This document shows positions 1-5,080 of a DNA stretch of 5,080 bases, one piece after another. This DNA is from Pseudomonadota bacterium (GTDB lineage Bacteria; Pseudomonadota; Gammaproteobacteria; Xanthomonadales; Xanthomonadaceae): the NCBI GenBank assembly GCA_023423605.1, contig JAFAFF010000092.1, positions 1 to 5,080 of the forward strand, read 5' to 3'. Below the pieces are notes generated by a model. It was not told the origin of the DNA and did not search any database. It saw only the letters and a program-made list of their open reading frames with translations. The translations under genes and the position numbers were made by a program. Every line of letters begins with the position of its first letter. The stretch's first letter is position 1.

Positions 1-75
1 CGTCGTCGTGACGACGAAGAAGGTGCCACTTCCAACAATGACGAAGCCGGCGACGACGCCGCTTCTGCTGAATAA
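1..75 (+). CDS. rpsF: 30S ribosomal protein S6, C-terminal tail (5' truncated by window edge)
   Basis: Frame 1 is open from the window edge to a TAA at 73-75 and encodes 24 residues. They begin with three arginines and continue as an acidic, Asp/Glu/Ala/Asn-rich tail ending in SAE. No folded domain is visible, so the call rests on position and on tail type. S6 is the usual gene directly before rpsR, and proteobacterial S6 proteins commonly carry a disordered charged extension of this kind. S6 binds 16S rRNA in the platform of the 30S subunit together with S18, the product of the next gene. The stop codon overlaps the Shine-Dalgarno sequence of rpsR (AAGGAG at 74-79), which suggests translational coupling. 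The rest of the gene lies to the left of the window. In E. coli the S6 C-terminus is glutamylated by RimK; whether that happens here cannot be told. Confidence 0.85.
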   Translation, partial: RRRDDEEGATSNNDEAGDDAASAE

Positions 76-79
76 GGAG
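74..79 (+). promoter_or_regulatory. Ribosome binding site of rpsR
   Basis: AAGGAG lies 7 bases before the ATG at 87 and shares two bases with the rpsF stop codon. It is a strong Shine-Dalgarno match, it fixes the rpsR start, and the overlap fits reinitiation by ribosomes finishing rpsF. Confidence 0.85.
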
Positions 80-86
80 CAACGTC

Positions 87-317
87 ATGTCCAAGTTCTT
101 CCGTCGCCGCAAGTTCTGCAAGTTCACGGCCGAAGGTGTCAAGGAGATCGATTACAAGGATCTCAACACCCTGCGCCAGTACCTGACCGAGAACGGCAAG
201 ATCGTGCCGAGCCGCGTCACCGGTACCAAGTCGAAGTACCAGCGCCAGCTGGCAACGGCCGTCAAGCGCGCCCGTTTCCTGGCCCTGATCCCGTACACCG
301 ACAACCACGACGTCTGA
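87..317 (+). CDS. rpsR: 30S ribosomal protein S18
   Basis: The gene encodes 76 residues, the normal bacterial S18 length. The basic N-terminus ([10 protein letters not shown], residues 4-13) is the typical 16S rRNA-binding start of proteobacterial S18. It is followed by [13 protein letters not shown] (21-33), the [11 protein letters not shown] turn (37-47) and the helix [21 protein letters not shown] (50-70); these are the family's most conserved blocks. S18 assembles with S6 on the platform of the 30S subunit, near the mRNA exit region. There is a single cysteine (Cys11), so no zinc ribbon of its own. The start is set by a strong Shine-Dalgarno sequence 7 bases upstream, 11 bases after the end of rpsF. 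rplI follows after 101 bases that contain a stable hairpin. Nothing in the protein is unusual. Confidence 0.98.
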   Translation: MSKFFRRRKFCKFTAEGVKEIDYKDLNTLRQYLTENGKIVPSRVTGTKSKYQRQLATAVKRARFLALIPYTDNHDV

Positions 318-320
318 TGC

Positions 321-348
321 CGGCGGGCGGCCCTGGTGCCGCCCTCCG
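321..348 (+). other. Intercistronic hairpin between rpsR and rplI
   Basis: GGGCGGC (325-331) and GCCGCCC (338-344) form a perfect 7-bp stem around a 6-base loop. After one C/T mismatch, three more pairs (321-323 with 346-348) lengthen it. No T-tract follows, so it is a poor intrinsic terminator. It begins 3 bases after the rpsR stop codon. It could protect the 3' end of the upstream message or mark a processing site, but that is inference. At this GC content short stems also arise by chance. Confidence 0.45.
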
Positions 349-407
349 CGCCTGATATTCGGACAGCCATCCGCTGCGGGGCACCGCCTCGCTAACGAAT
401 ACATTCT

Positions 408-411
408 GGAG
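408..411 (+). promoter_or_regulatory. Ribosome binding site of rplI
   Basis: GGAG (within CTGGAGC) lies 7 bases before the ATG at 419. It supports this start, which also gives the canonical L9 N-terminus. Confidence 0.75.
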
Positions 412-418
412 CATTACC

Positions 419-868
419 ATGCAGCTCATTCTTCTGCAGAAGGTCACCAACCTCGGCAACCTCGGCGACCTGGTCGACGTGAAGCCGGGCTACGGCCGCA
501 ACTTCCTGGTCCCGCAGGGCAAGGCCGTGCCGGCCACCGAAAGCAACAAGGCCGAATTCGAAGCCAAGCGCGCCGAATACGAAGCCAAGGCCCAGTCGAT
601 CCACGCTGATGCCGAAGCCCGCAAGGCGCAGCTGGAAGGCAAGAGCGTGACCATCGCCGCCAACGCTTCGACCGAAGGCAAGCTGTACGGCTCGGTCGGC
701 CCGCGCGACATCGCCGAGGCGTTCACCGCCGCCGGCCTGCCGCTGGGCAAGAGCGAAGTCATCCTGGGCGAAGGCGCGTTCCGCAACATCGGCGAGTACG
801 AGGTGATCATCCACCTGCACGCCGACGTGGAGACCACCGTCAAGGTCGTCATCGAAGCCGAAGCCTGA
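419..868 (+). CDS. rplI: 50S ribosomal protein L9
   Basis: The gene encodes 149 residues, the same length as typical proteobacterial L9. The N-terminal globular domain (about 1-40) starts MQLILLQKV and carries the L9 signature, visible as G13, V19, G24-Y25, N28-F29-L30 and G34. A long charged Ala/Glu/Lys-rich helix (about 41-74) forms the rigid connector. The C-terminal rRNA-binding domain (about 75-149) includes [15 protein letters not shown] and ends in a run of beta-strand residues, [22 protein letters not shown]9 sits at the base of the L1 stalk in the 50S subunit, bridges neighbouring ribosomes and helps keep reading frame. It is the last gene of the rpsF-rpsR-rplI unit: a strong terminator begins 29 bases after its stop. 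In many bacteria dnaB follows rplI, but here it does not. Confidence 0.98.
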   Translation: MQLILLQKVTNLGNLGDLVDVKPGYGRNFLVPQGKAVPATESNKAEFEAKRAEYEAKAQSIHADAEARKAQLEGKSVTIAANASTEGKLYGSVGPRDIAEAFTAAGLPLGKSEVILGEGAFRNIGEYEVIIHLHADVETTVKVVIEAEA

Positions 869-897
869 TCCCACGCCGCAAGGCATGGCATCACTGG

Positions 898-930
898 ACG
901 GGCGCCCGCAGGGGCGCCCGTTCTGTTTGT
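898..930 (+). terminator. Rho-independent terminator of the rpsF-rpsR-rplI operon
   Basis: ACGGGCGCCC (898-907) and GGGCGCCCGT (912-921) are perfect inverted complements, giving a 10-bp GC-rich stem closed by the tetraloop GCAG. The tract TTCTGTTTGT (921-930) follows at once. Stem, loop and T-rich tail all match an intrinsic terminator, and it lies 29 bases after the rplI stop codon. The T-tract is interrupted by C and G. The stem is nearly symmetric, but the A-side (GGCATCACTGG) is not A-rich, so bidirectional action is unlikely. Confidence 0.88.
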
Positions 931-971
931 GGCACCGCGCGGCGTGGGCGCGGAGCTGTCGATGGAGTCGC

Positions 972-1148
972 TTCCTTCAGTTTCCGGCAGCCACTGCGGC
1001 CACGCGCGTCGCACCGCTGTCCCTGCTGGTGCCTGTTTCAGGCCTGGTAACCGCGTGGCAGGTATCCGGCGAGCAGCTGGCCGGGCTGCAGTGGCTGGCA
1101 ATCGCGGTGATCCTGATGGGCATCGCGCTGTTCCTGCGGCCGTCGAAC
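972..1148 (+). pseudogene. C-terminal remnant of an EamA/DMT-family transporter
   Basis: Frame 3 encodes about 59 residues, starting FLQFPAATAATRVAPLSLL and ending in a hydrophobic segment LAIAVILMGIALFL before RPSN. EamA (drug/metabolite transporter) proteins end in just this way: a Pro-Ala-Ala-Thr...VAP-x-SLLVPV helix, a short loop with a conserved G-E (here SGEQLAGLQW), then a last transmembrane helix of the WLA..LIL.G type. The family normally has about 300 residues and ten helices; only the last two are present. The frame has no stop after the last helix and runs on into smc, and there is no start codon with a ribosome site before it. A near-repeat of GCAGCCACT (987-995) as GCGGCCACG (996-1004) inserts an extra Ala-Ala-Thr just before the conserved VAP. 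It is most likely a deleted, non-functional gene. The family call rests on pattern memory. Confidence 0.68.
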
Positions 1149-1272
1149 AGCCCCGTCCACAGCAAGGCGGGCAGGGAGCCTTCGCGTCGGCGCCACCGCC
1201 TGGATGCAGGTCGCAGAGCGCAATGCATACGGTGCGGGCCGGCCCATCCCTCCGTGGCGATGGACCCATCGG

Positions 1273-1278
1273 TATACT
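1273..1278 (+). promoter_or_regulatory. Candidate -10 element for smc
   Basis: TATACT differs from the consensus TATAAT at one position and stands out in GC-rich surroundings. It would start transcription near 1285, giving a leader of about 90 bases before smc. No convincing -35 (TTGACA-like) lies at the right distance: with a 17-base spacer the hexamer is CTCCGT. The bases just upstream (CGG) are not a full extended -10. A promoter is expected here because a strong terminator isolates smc from the ribosomal operon. Confidence 0.4.
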
Positions 1279-1376
1279 CGGGGCCGTCATGCCCGTTCCT
1301 GGGGCTGGTGGCCCTGCCGGGCTGCGGGCCCGGGCGGTACACGCAGGCCACGCGATGGCCCCAGCCCGGTAATCCT

Positions 1377-4300
1377 ATGCGCCTTTCCACGATCAAGTTG
1401 TCCGGCTTCAAATCCTTCGTCGATCCGACCACCCTGCACCTGCCGACCAACATGACCGGCGTGGTGGGACCGAACGGCTGCGGAAAGTCCAACATCATCG
1501 ATGCGGTGCGCTGGGTCATGGGTGAGAGTTCGGCCAGCCGCCTGCGTGGCGATTCGCTCACCGATGTGATCTTCTCCGGTTCGGCCGCACGCAAGCCGGT
1601 ATCGCAGGCTACGGTCGAACTGATCTTCGACAACAGCGACCACACCATTTCCGGCGAATACGCGTCGTTCAACGAAATCTCGGTCAAGCGCCTGGTCAGC
1701 CGCGACGGCACCAGCAGCTATTACCTCAACGGCACCAAGTGCCGCCGCCGCGACATCACCGATCTGTTCCTGGGCACGGGGCTGGGGCCGCGCAGTTATT
1801 CGATCATCGAACAGGGCATGATCAGCCAGATCATCGAGGCTCGCCCTGAAGACCTGCGCGTCTACCTGGAAGAGGCCGCCGGCATCTCCAAATACAAGGA
1901 GCGCCGCAAGGAAACCGAAACCCGCATCCGCCATACGCGCGAAAACCTGGACCGCCTGGGCGACCTGCGCGAGGAAATCGGCAAGCAGCTGGAACACCTC
2001 AAGCGCCAGGCGCGCCAGGCCGAACAGTACCAGGCGCTGCAGGAAGAGCGGCGGGTAAAGGATGCACAGTGGAAGGCGCTGGCATTCCGTGGCCTGGACA
2101 GCCGCCTGGCGAGGCTGCGCGAGGGCCTTTCGCAGGAAGAAACCCGCCTGCAGCAGCTGATCGCCGAACAGCGCGATGCCGAGGCGCGCATCGAAACCGC
2201 GCGCGTGCGTCGCGAGGAATCCGCCGATGCGCTCAATGCCGCCCAGGCCGAGGTGTACCAGGTGGGCAGCACGCTGGCGCGGCTGGAGCAGCAGATCCAG
2301 CACCAGCGCGAGCTGTCGCAGCGCCTGCACAAGGCGCGCGATGAAACCCGACAGGCGCTTGCCGAACTGGGCCAGCACATCAGCGGCGATGAAGCGAAGC
2401 TGGCGGTGCTGCGCGATGCGGTGGAAGCCGCCACGCCGCAGTTGGAGCAACTGCAGGAAGAGAACGAGGACCGGCAGGACGCATTGCGCGATGCCGAAGC
2501 GAAGCTGGCCGACTGGCAGGCGCGCTGGGAGGCGCATACCCGACAGAGTTCGGAGGCATCGCGTGCCGGCGAGGTGGAGCGCACCCGGGTGGACTACCTG
2601 GACAAGCAGGTGCTGGAAGCCGACCGCCGCCGCGAGACGCTGCAGTCCGAGCGCGCCGGCCTGGACGTGGATGCGCTGGAGGCGGCCTTTGAACAATTGC
2701 ACCTGCAGCATGAAACGCACAGGGGCGCGCTGGATGAACTTGGCGAACAGGTGGAGCTGCGCAAGCAGGAGGTGGCTGCGGTGCAGGACCGCCAGCGCAG
2801 TGGGCAGAACGAACTGGCCGAACTGCGCAAGCAGGCCAATGCCGTGCGCGGTCGGCTGGCATCGCTGGAAACCCTGCAGCAGGCGGCACTGGGCCAGGAG
2901 CAGGGCGCTGCGGTGGCCTGGTTGCAGGCGCGTGGCCTGGATTCATCGGTGCGCGTCGGTGAGCGCCTGCAGGTGGAGGCGGGCTGGGAAAATGCGGTGG
3001 AAAGTGCGCTGGGCCAGCTGATCGAAGGCGTGCTGGTGGAGGCGCCGGAACAACTGGTGGATGCATTGGGCGAACTGGGCGAGGGACGCATCGCCCTGGT
3101 TGCCGATGGCGACGCGCCGCTGCAGGTGGCGCCGACATCGCTTGCGGCAAGGGTGCAGGGGCCGGTGGCGATCCGTCGCCTGTTGGCGCGCCTGCATGCT
3201 GCCGAGGACCTGGACGCTGCGCGGCGCCTGCAGGCCACCCTGGACGAAGGCGATTCGGTGATCACCCGCAGCGGTGAACGGCTGGGCGAAGGCTGGGTGC
3301 GCGTATCGCGTTCGGGTGCGGCCAGGCAGGGTGCGCTGCTGCGCGAGCGCGAGATCAACACCCTGCGTGCGCAGATCGATCAGCTGCAACAGCGCGAAAC
3401 CGGGCTCGAACAGCAGCTGACGGGGTTCCGCGAGCAGTTGCTGGCAGCCGAACAGCAGCGCGAGGACGTGCAGCGTTCGCTGTACCAAGCGCACCGCAAC
3501 GTGTCCGAACTGGCGGGTCAGCTGCAGGGCCAGCAGGGCAAGCTGGAGGCGGCGCGCACCCGCATCGACCGTATCGAAGGCGAGATGGCGCAACTGCTGG
3601 AAACGCTTGAGGTCAACCGTGAGCAGGCGCGCGAGGCGCGCTCGCGGCTGGAGGACGCGGTGGACAGCATGGGCGATCTGGAATCGGTCCGCCAGGGGCT
3701 GGAGAACGAGCGGCGGCAACTGACCGAGGCGCGCGACCGCGCCCGCGACGCGGCACGCAGCGCGCGCGAGATGTCGCACTCGCTGGCGCTCACCCTGGAA
3801 TCGCAACGGGCGCAGGTGGCGTCGCTGAGCCAGGCGCTGGAACGCATGAGTGCCCAGCGCGGCCAGCTGGATTCGCGGCTGGGTGAACTACATGCGCAGC
3901 TGGACGACGGCGACAGCCCCGTGGAGGCGCTGCAGGCGGAACACCAGGCCGCGCTGGAAGCGCGCGTGCATGCCGACGGCCTGTTGTCACAGGCGCGTTC
4001 GCTGCTGGATGGCATCGATGTGGAGCTGCGTGAACTGGAGCAGACCCGCCACAAGCGTGATGAGCAGGCGCTGGCGCAACGCGAGCGCATTTCGCAGCGT
4101 CGCCTGGACCAGCAGGCGCTGGTACTCAACGCCGAACAGCTGCAGGCGGCGGTGGAAAAGGCTGGTTTCGTGCTGCAGGAGGTGATCGGGACATTGCCCG
4201 AACAGGCGCAGCCGAACGAATGGGAACAGGCCGTGCAGCAACTGGACGCACGCATGCGCAGGCTGGAACCGGTCAACCTGGCGGCCATCCACGAATATGG

Positions 4301-4880
4301 CGAGGCATCGCAGCGGTCGGAATACCTGGATGCGCAGAACGTGGACCTGACCACTGCGCTGGAGACGCTGGAAGATGCCATCCGCAAGATCGACCGTGAG
4401 ACCCGCGGCCGTTTCAAGGATACCTTCGACCGCGTCAATGCCGGTGTGCAGGAGCTGTATCCGCGCCTGTTCGGCGGCGGCCATGCCTACCTGGAACTTA
4501 CCGGCGAAGACCTGCTGGACACCGGCGTGACCATCATGGCGCGGCCGCCCGGCAAGCGCGTGTCCAGCATTTCGCTGTTGTCCGGTGGCGAGAAGGCGAT
4601 GACCGCGGTGGCACTGGTGTTCGCCATCTTCCAGCTCAATCCGGCACCCTTCTGCCTGCTCGACGAGGTGGATGCGCCACTGGATGAAGCGAACGTCGGC
4701 CGCCTGGCGAACATGGTCAGGGAAATGAGTGAGAAGGTGCAGTTCCTGTTCGTCAGCCACAACAAGGCGACCATGGAAGCGGCGCACCAGCTGTCGGGCG
4801 TCACCATGCGCGAGCCGGGCGTGAGCCGGCTGGTCAGCGTGGACCTGGAAGAAGCCGCACGGCTTGCCGGGGCCGCCTGA
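1377..4880 (+). CDS. smc: Chromosome segregation protein SMC (condensin ATPase)
   Basis: The gene encodes 1167 residues, normal for bacterial SMC. Smc dimers with ScpA and ScpB extrude DNA loops and align chromosome arms on the nucleoid. The N-terminal half-head (about 1-170) has FKSF (11-14), Walker A GPNGCGKS (31-38) and a Q-loop region SYSIIEQGMIS (140-150) followed by EEAAGISKYKERR. A long Gln/Glu/Arg/Leu-rich coiled coil (about 171-500) leads to the hinge (about 505-650). A second coil of similar length (about 655-960) returns to the C-terminal half-head: signature LLSGGEKAMTAVAL (1067-1080), Walker B FCLLDEVDAPLDE with D1096-E1097, D-loop D1103, and H-loop VSHNK with H1128. All ATPase residues are intact. 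The start at 1377 gives the family-typical MRLSTIKLSGFKSF; the frame is open back to 885, but the upstream part is a transporter relic. No clear Shine-Dalgarno sequence precedes 1377. zipA follows after 108 bases. ScpA/ScpB are not in the window. Confidence 0.98.
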   Translation: MRLSTIKLSGFKSFVDPTTLHLPTNMTGVVGPNGCGKSNIIDAVRWVMGESSASRLRGDSLTDVIFSGSAARKPVSQATVELIFDNSDHTISGEYASFNEISVKRLVSRDGTSSYYLNGTKCRRRDITDLFLGTGLGPRSYSIIEQGMISQIIEARPEDLRVYLEEAAGISKYKERRKETETRIRHTRENLDRLGDLREEIGKQLEHLKRQARQAEQYQALQEERRVKDAQWKALAFRGLDSRLARLREGLSQEETRLQQLIAEQRDAEARIETARVRREESADALNAAQAEVYQVGSTLARLEQQIQHQRELSQRLHKARDETRQALAELGQHISGDEAKLAVLRDAVEAATPQLEQLQEENEDRQDALRDAEAKLADWQARWEAHTRQSSEASRAGEVERTRVDYLDKQVLEADRRRETLQSERAGLDVDALEAAFEQLHLQHETHRGALDELGEQVELRKQEVAAVQDRQRSGQNELAELRKQANAVRGRLASLETLQQAALGQEQGAAVAWLQARGLDSSVRVGERLQVEAGWENAVESALGQLIEGVLVEAPEQLVDALGELGEGRIALVADGDAPLQVAPTSLAARVQGPVAIRRLLARLHAAEDLDAARRLQATLDEGDSVITRSGERLGEGWVRVSRSGAARQGALLREREINTLRAQIDQLQQRETGLEQQLTGFREQLLAAEQQREDVQRSLYQAHRNVSELAGQLQGQQGKLEAARTRIDRIEGEMAQLLETLEVNREQAREARSRLEDAVDSMGDLESVRQGLENERRQLTEARDRARDAARSAREMSHSLALTLESQRAQVASLSQALERMSAQRGQLDSRLGELHAQLDDGDSPVEALQAEHQAALEARVHADGLLSQARSLLDGIDVELRELEQTRHKRDEQALAQRERISQRRLDQQALVLNAEQLQAAVEKAGFVLQEVIGTLPEQAQPNEWEQAVQQLDARMRRLEPVNLAAIHEYGEASQRSEYLDAQNVDLTTALETLEDAIRKIDRETRGRFKDTFDRVNAGVQELYPRLFGGGHAYLELTGEDLLDTGVTIMARPPGKRVSSISLLSGGEKAMTAVALVFAIFQLNPAPFCLLDEVDAPLDEANVGRLANMVREMSEKVQFLFVSHNKATMEAAHQLSGVTMREPGVSRLVSVDLEEAARLAGAA

Positions 4881-4988
4881 TACGCGCCGTGCACGCCCGT
4901 CCAGTGCATGCTTGGCGGGTAAGGCGGTGCAAGACGCGCTGCATCGTGCCATCCTTGTCTGAACGTATTTAGCCGGAGACCCTTTCGA
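4881..4988 (+). other. smc-zipA intergenic gap
   Basis: This 108-base gap has no convincing terminator. CCCG-T-CCA (near 4900) can pair with TGGCGGG (near 4913-4919) around a bulged T, but no T-tract follows. No clear promoter is visible either, so zipA may be read through from smc or have a weak promoter of its own. Confidence 0.4.
4975..4978 (+). promoter_or_regulatory. Ribosome binding site of zipA
   Basis: GGAG (within CCGGAGAC) lies 10 bases before the ATG at 4989. This spacing is a little long but workable, and it supports the chosen start. Confidence 0.55.
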
Positions 4989-5080
4989 ATGTCCGACACC
5001 GCACTGCTGCGCATCGGCATCCTTACCGCCGGCCTGCTGTTGATCGCCGCGATCTTCCTGTTTGGCCGACCGAAAAAGAA
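4989..5080 (+). CDS. zipA: Cell division protein ZipA, N-terminal part (3' truncated by window edge)
   Basis: Thirty complete codons are visible. A short N-terminus (MSDTALLR) is followed by one hydrophobic helix (about residues 9-26, IGILTAGLLLIAAIFLFG) and then a basic GRPKK stretch where the window ends. This is the ZipA plan: an N-terminal membrane anchor with the N-terminus in the periplasm, a charged cytoplasmic region, a Pro/Gln-rich linker and a C-terminal FtsZ-binding domain. The last parts lie outside the window. ZipA tethers FtsZ to the inner membrane and stabilises the Z-ring; it is found in gammaproteobacteria. The identification leans on position as well as on this short stretch: smc-zipA, usually followed by ligA, is a known order in Pseudomonas and Xanthomonas relatives. 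Another single-pass protein is possible but unlikely. Confidence 0.9.
   Translation, partial: MSDTALLRIGILTAGLLLIAAIFLFGRPKK

Larger units (their letters stand above)
931..1376. other. 446-base region without an intact gene, between the ribosomal operon and smc
   Basis: This stretch runs from the rplI terminator to the smc start. Its left half (about 972-1148) reads as the end of an EamA-type transporter. Its right half (about 1150-1376) shows no protein I recognise; it carries a candidate -10 element at 1273-1278 and presumably the smc leader. Two plus-strand frames are open across most of it, but at this GC content stop codons are rare and open frames mean little. A 6-bp GC stem (CCGGGC 1317-1322 with GCCCGG 1328-1333) lies in the leader and may be chance. 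I see no tRNA, repeat array or insertion-sequence end. Confidence 0.7.

Noticed and set aside
392..886. Minus-strand open frame opposite rplI
   Set aside because: Covers nearly all of L9 in antisense, with Gly/Asp/Val repeats that come from the L9 codons; no independent support.
1304..1311. GCTGGTGG, identical to the E. coli Chi sequence
   Set aside because: One octamer is expected by chance in GC-rich DNA, and Chi is not known to be this sequence in the lineage.
929..1372. 147-codon open frame on the plus strand overlapping the smc upstream region
   Set aside because: Rich in Arg/Ala/Gly/Pro with no recognisable motif or ribosome site; it is a shifted reading of the transporter relic and leader in GC-rich DNA.
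1287..2720. Long minus-strand open frame (477 codons) opposite smc
   Set aside because: It mirrors the codon pattern of a strongly supported plus-strand gene. Antisense frames of this length are common at high GC, and its composition (Leu/Gln/Arg/Ala-rich) shows no domain.
1900..4250. Many recurring short strings such as CAGGCGCTGG and GAACAGCAGC within smc
   Set aside because: They come from the Gln/Ala/Leu/Glu heptad composition of the coiled coil and show no regular spacing like a DNA repeat array.
4895..4935. Possible terminator between smc and zipA
   Set aside because: The best stem is about 7 bp with a bulge and has no following T-tract.

Overview
The window is GC-rich chromosomal housekeeping DNA from a gammaproteobacterium, most likely of the Xanthomonadaceae (Stenotrophomonas or Xanthomonas type). 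Three things point there: the acidic S6 tail joined to S18 and L9, a true SMC condensin instead of MukB, and smc followed directly by zipA whose N-terminus has the Xanthomonas/Stenotrophomonas form. The lineage is judged from remembered protein features, not from a database search. All genes lie on the plus strand.

Layout. Bases 1-75 are the 3' end of rpsF (ribosomal protein S6). Then come rpsR (S18, 87-317) and rplI (L9, 419-868). This small ribosomal-protein operon closes with a textbook intrinsic terminator at 898-930. Bases 931-1376 hold no intact gene. They contain a C-terminal remnant of an EamA/DMT-family membrane transporter (about 972-1148) and then the likely promoter and leader of smc, with a good -10 hexamer at 1273. 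smc (1377-4880, 1167 aa) fills most of the window. After a 108-base gap, zipA starts at 4989 and runs off the right edge.

How the genes fit together. The left block supplies 30S proteins S6 and S18, which bind as neighbours on the platform, and 50S protein L9. The right block links chromosome organisation (Smc) with division (ZipA, the FtsZ membrane tether). The two blocks are separated by a terminator and look like independent transcription units.

The main points for an annotator: smc is open in frame back to 885, so a longest-ORF caller would give a false 1331-aa protein with a transporter-like N-terminal extension; the real start is at 1377. The in-frame piece upstream is a transporter relic and may mark an old deletion or rearrangement junction just after the ribosomal-operon terminator. 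I found no previously undescribed system here: no mobile element, CRISPR array, tRNA or defence gene.
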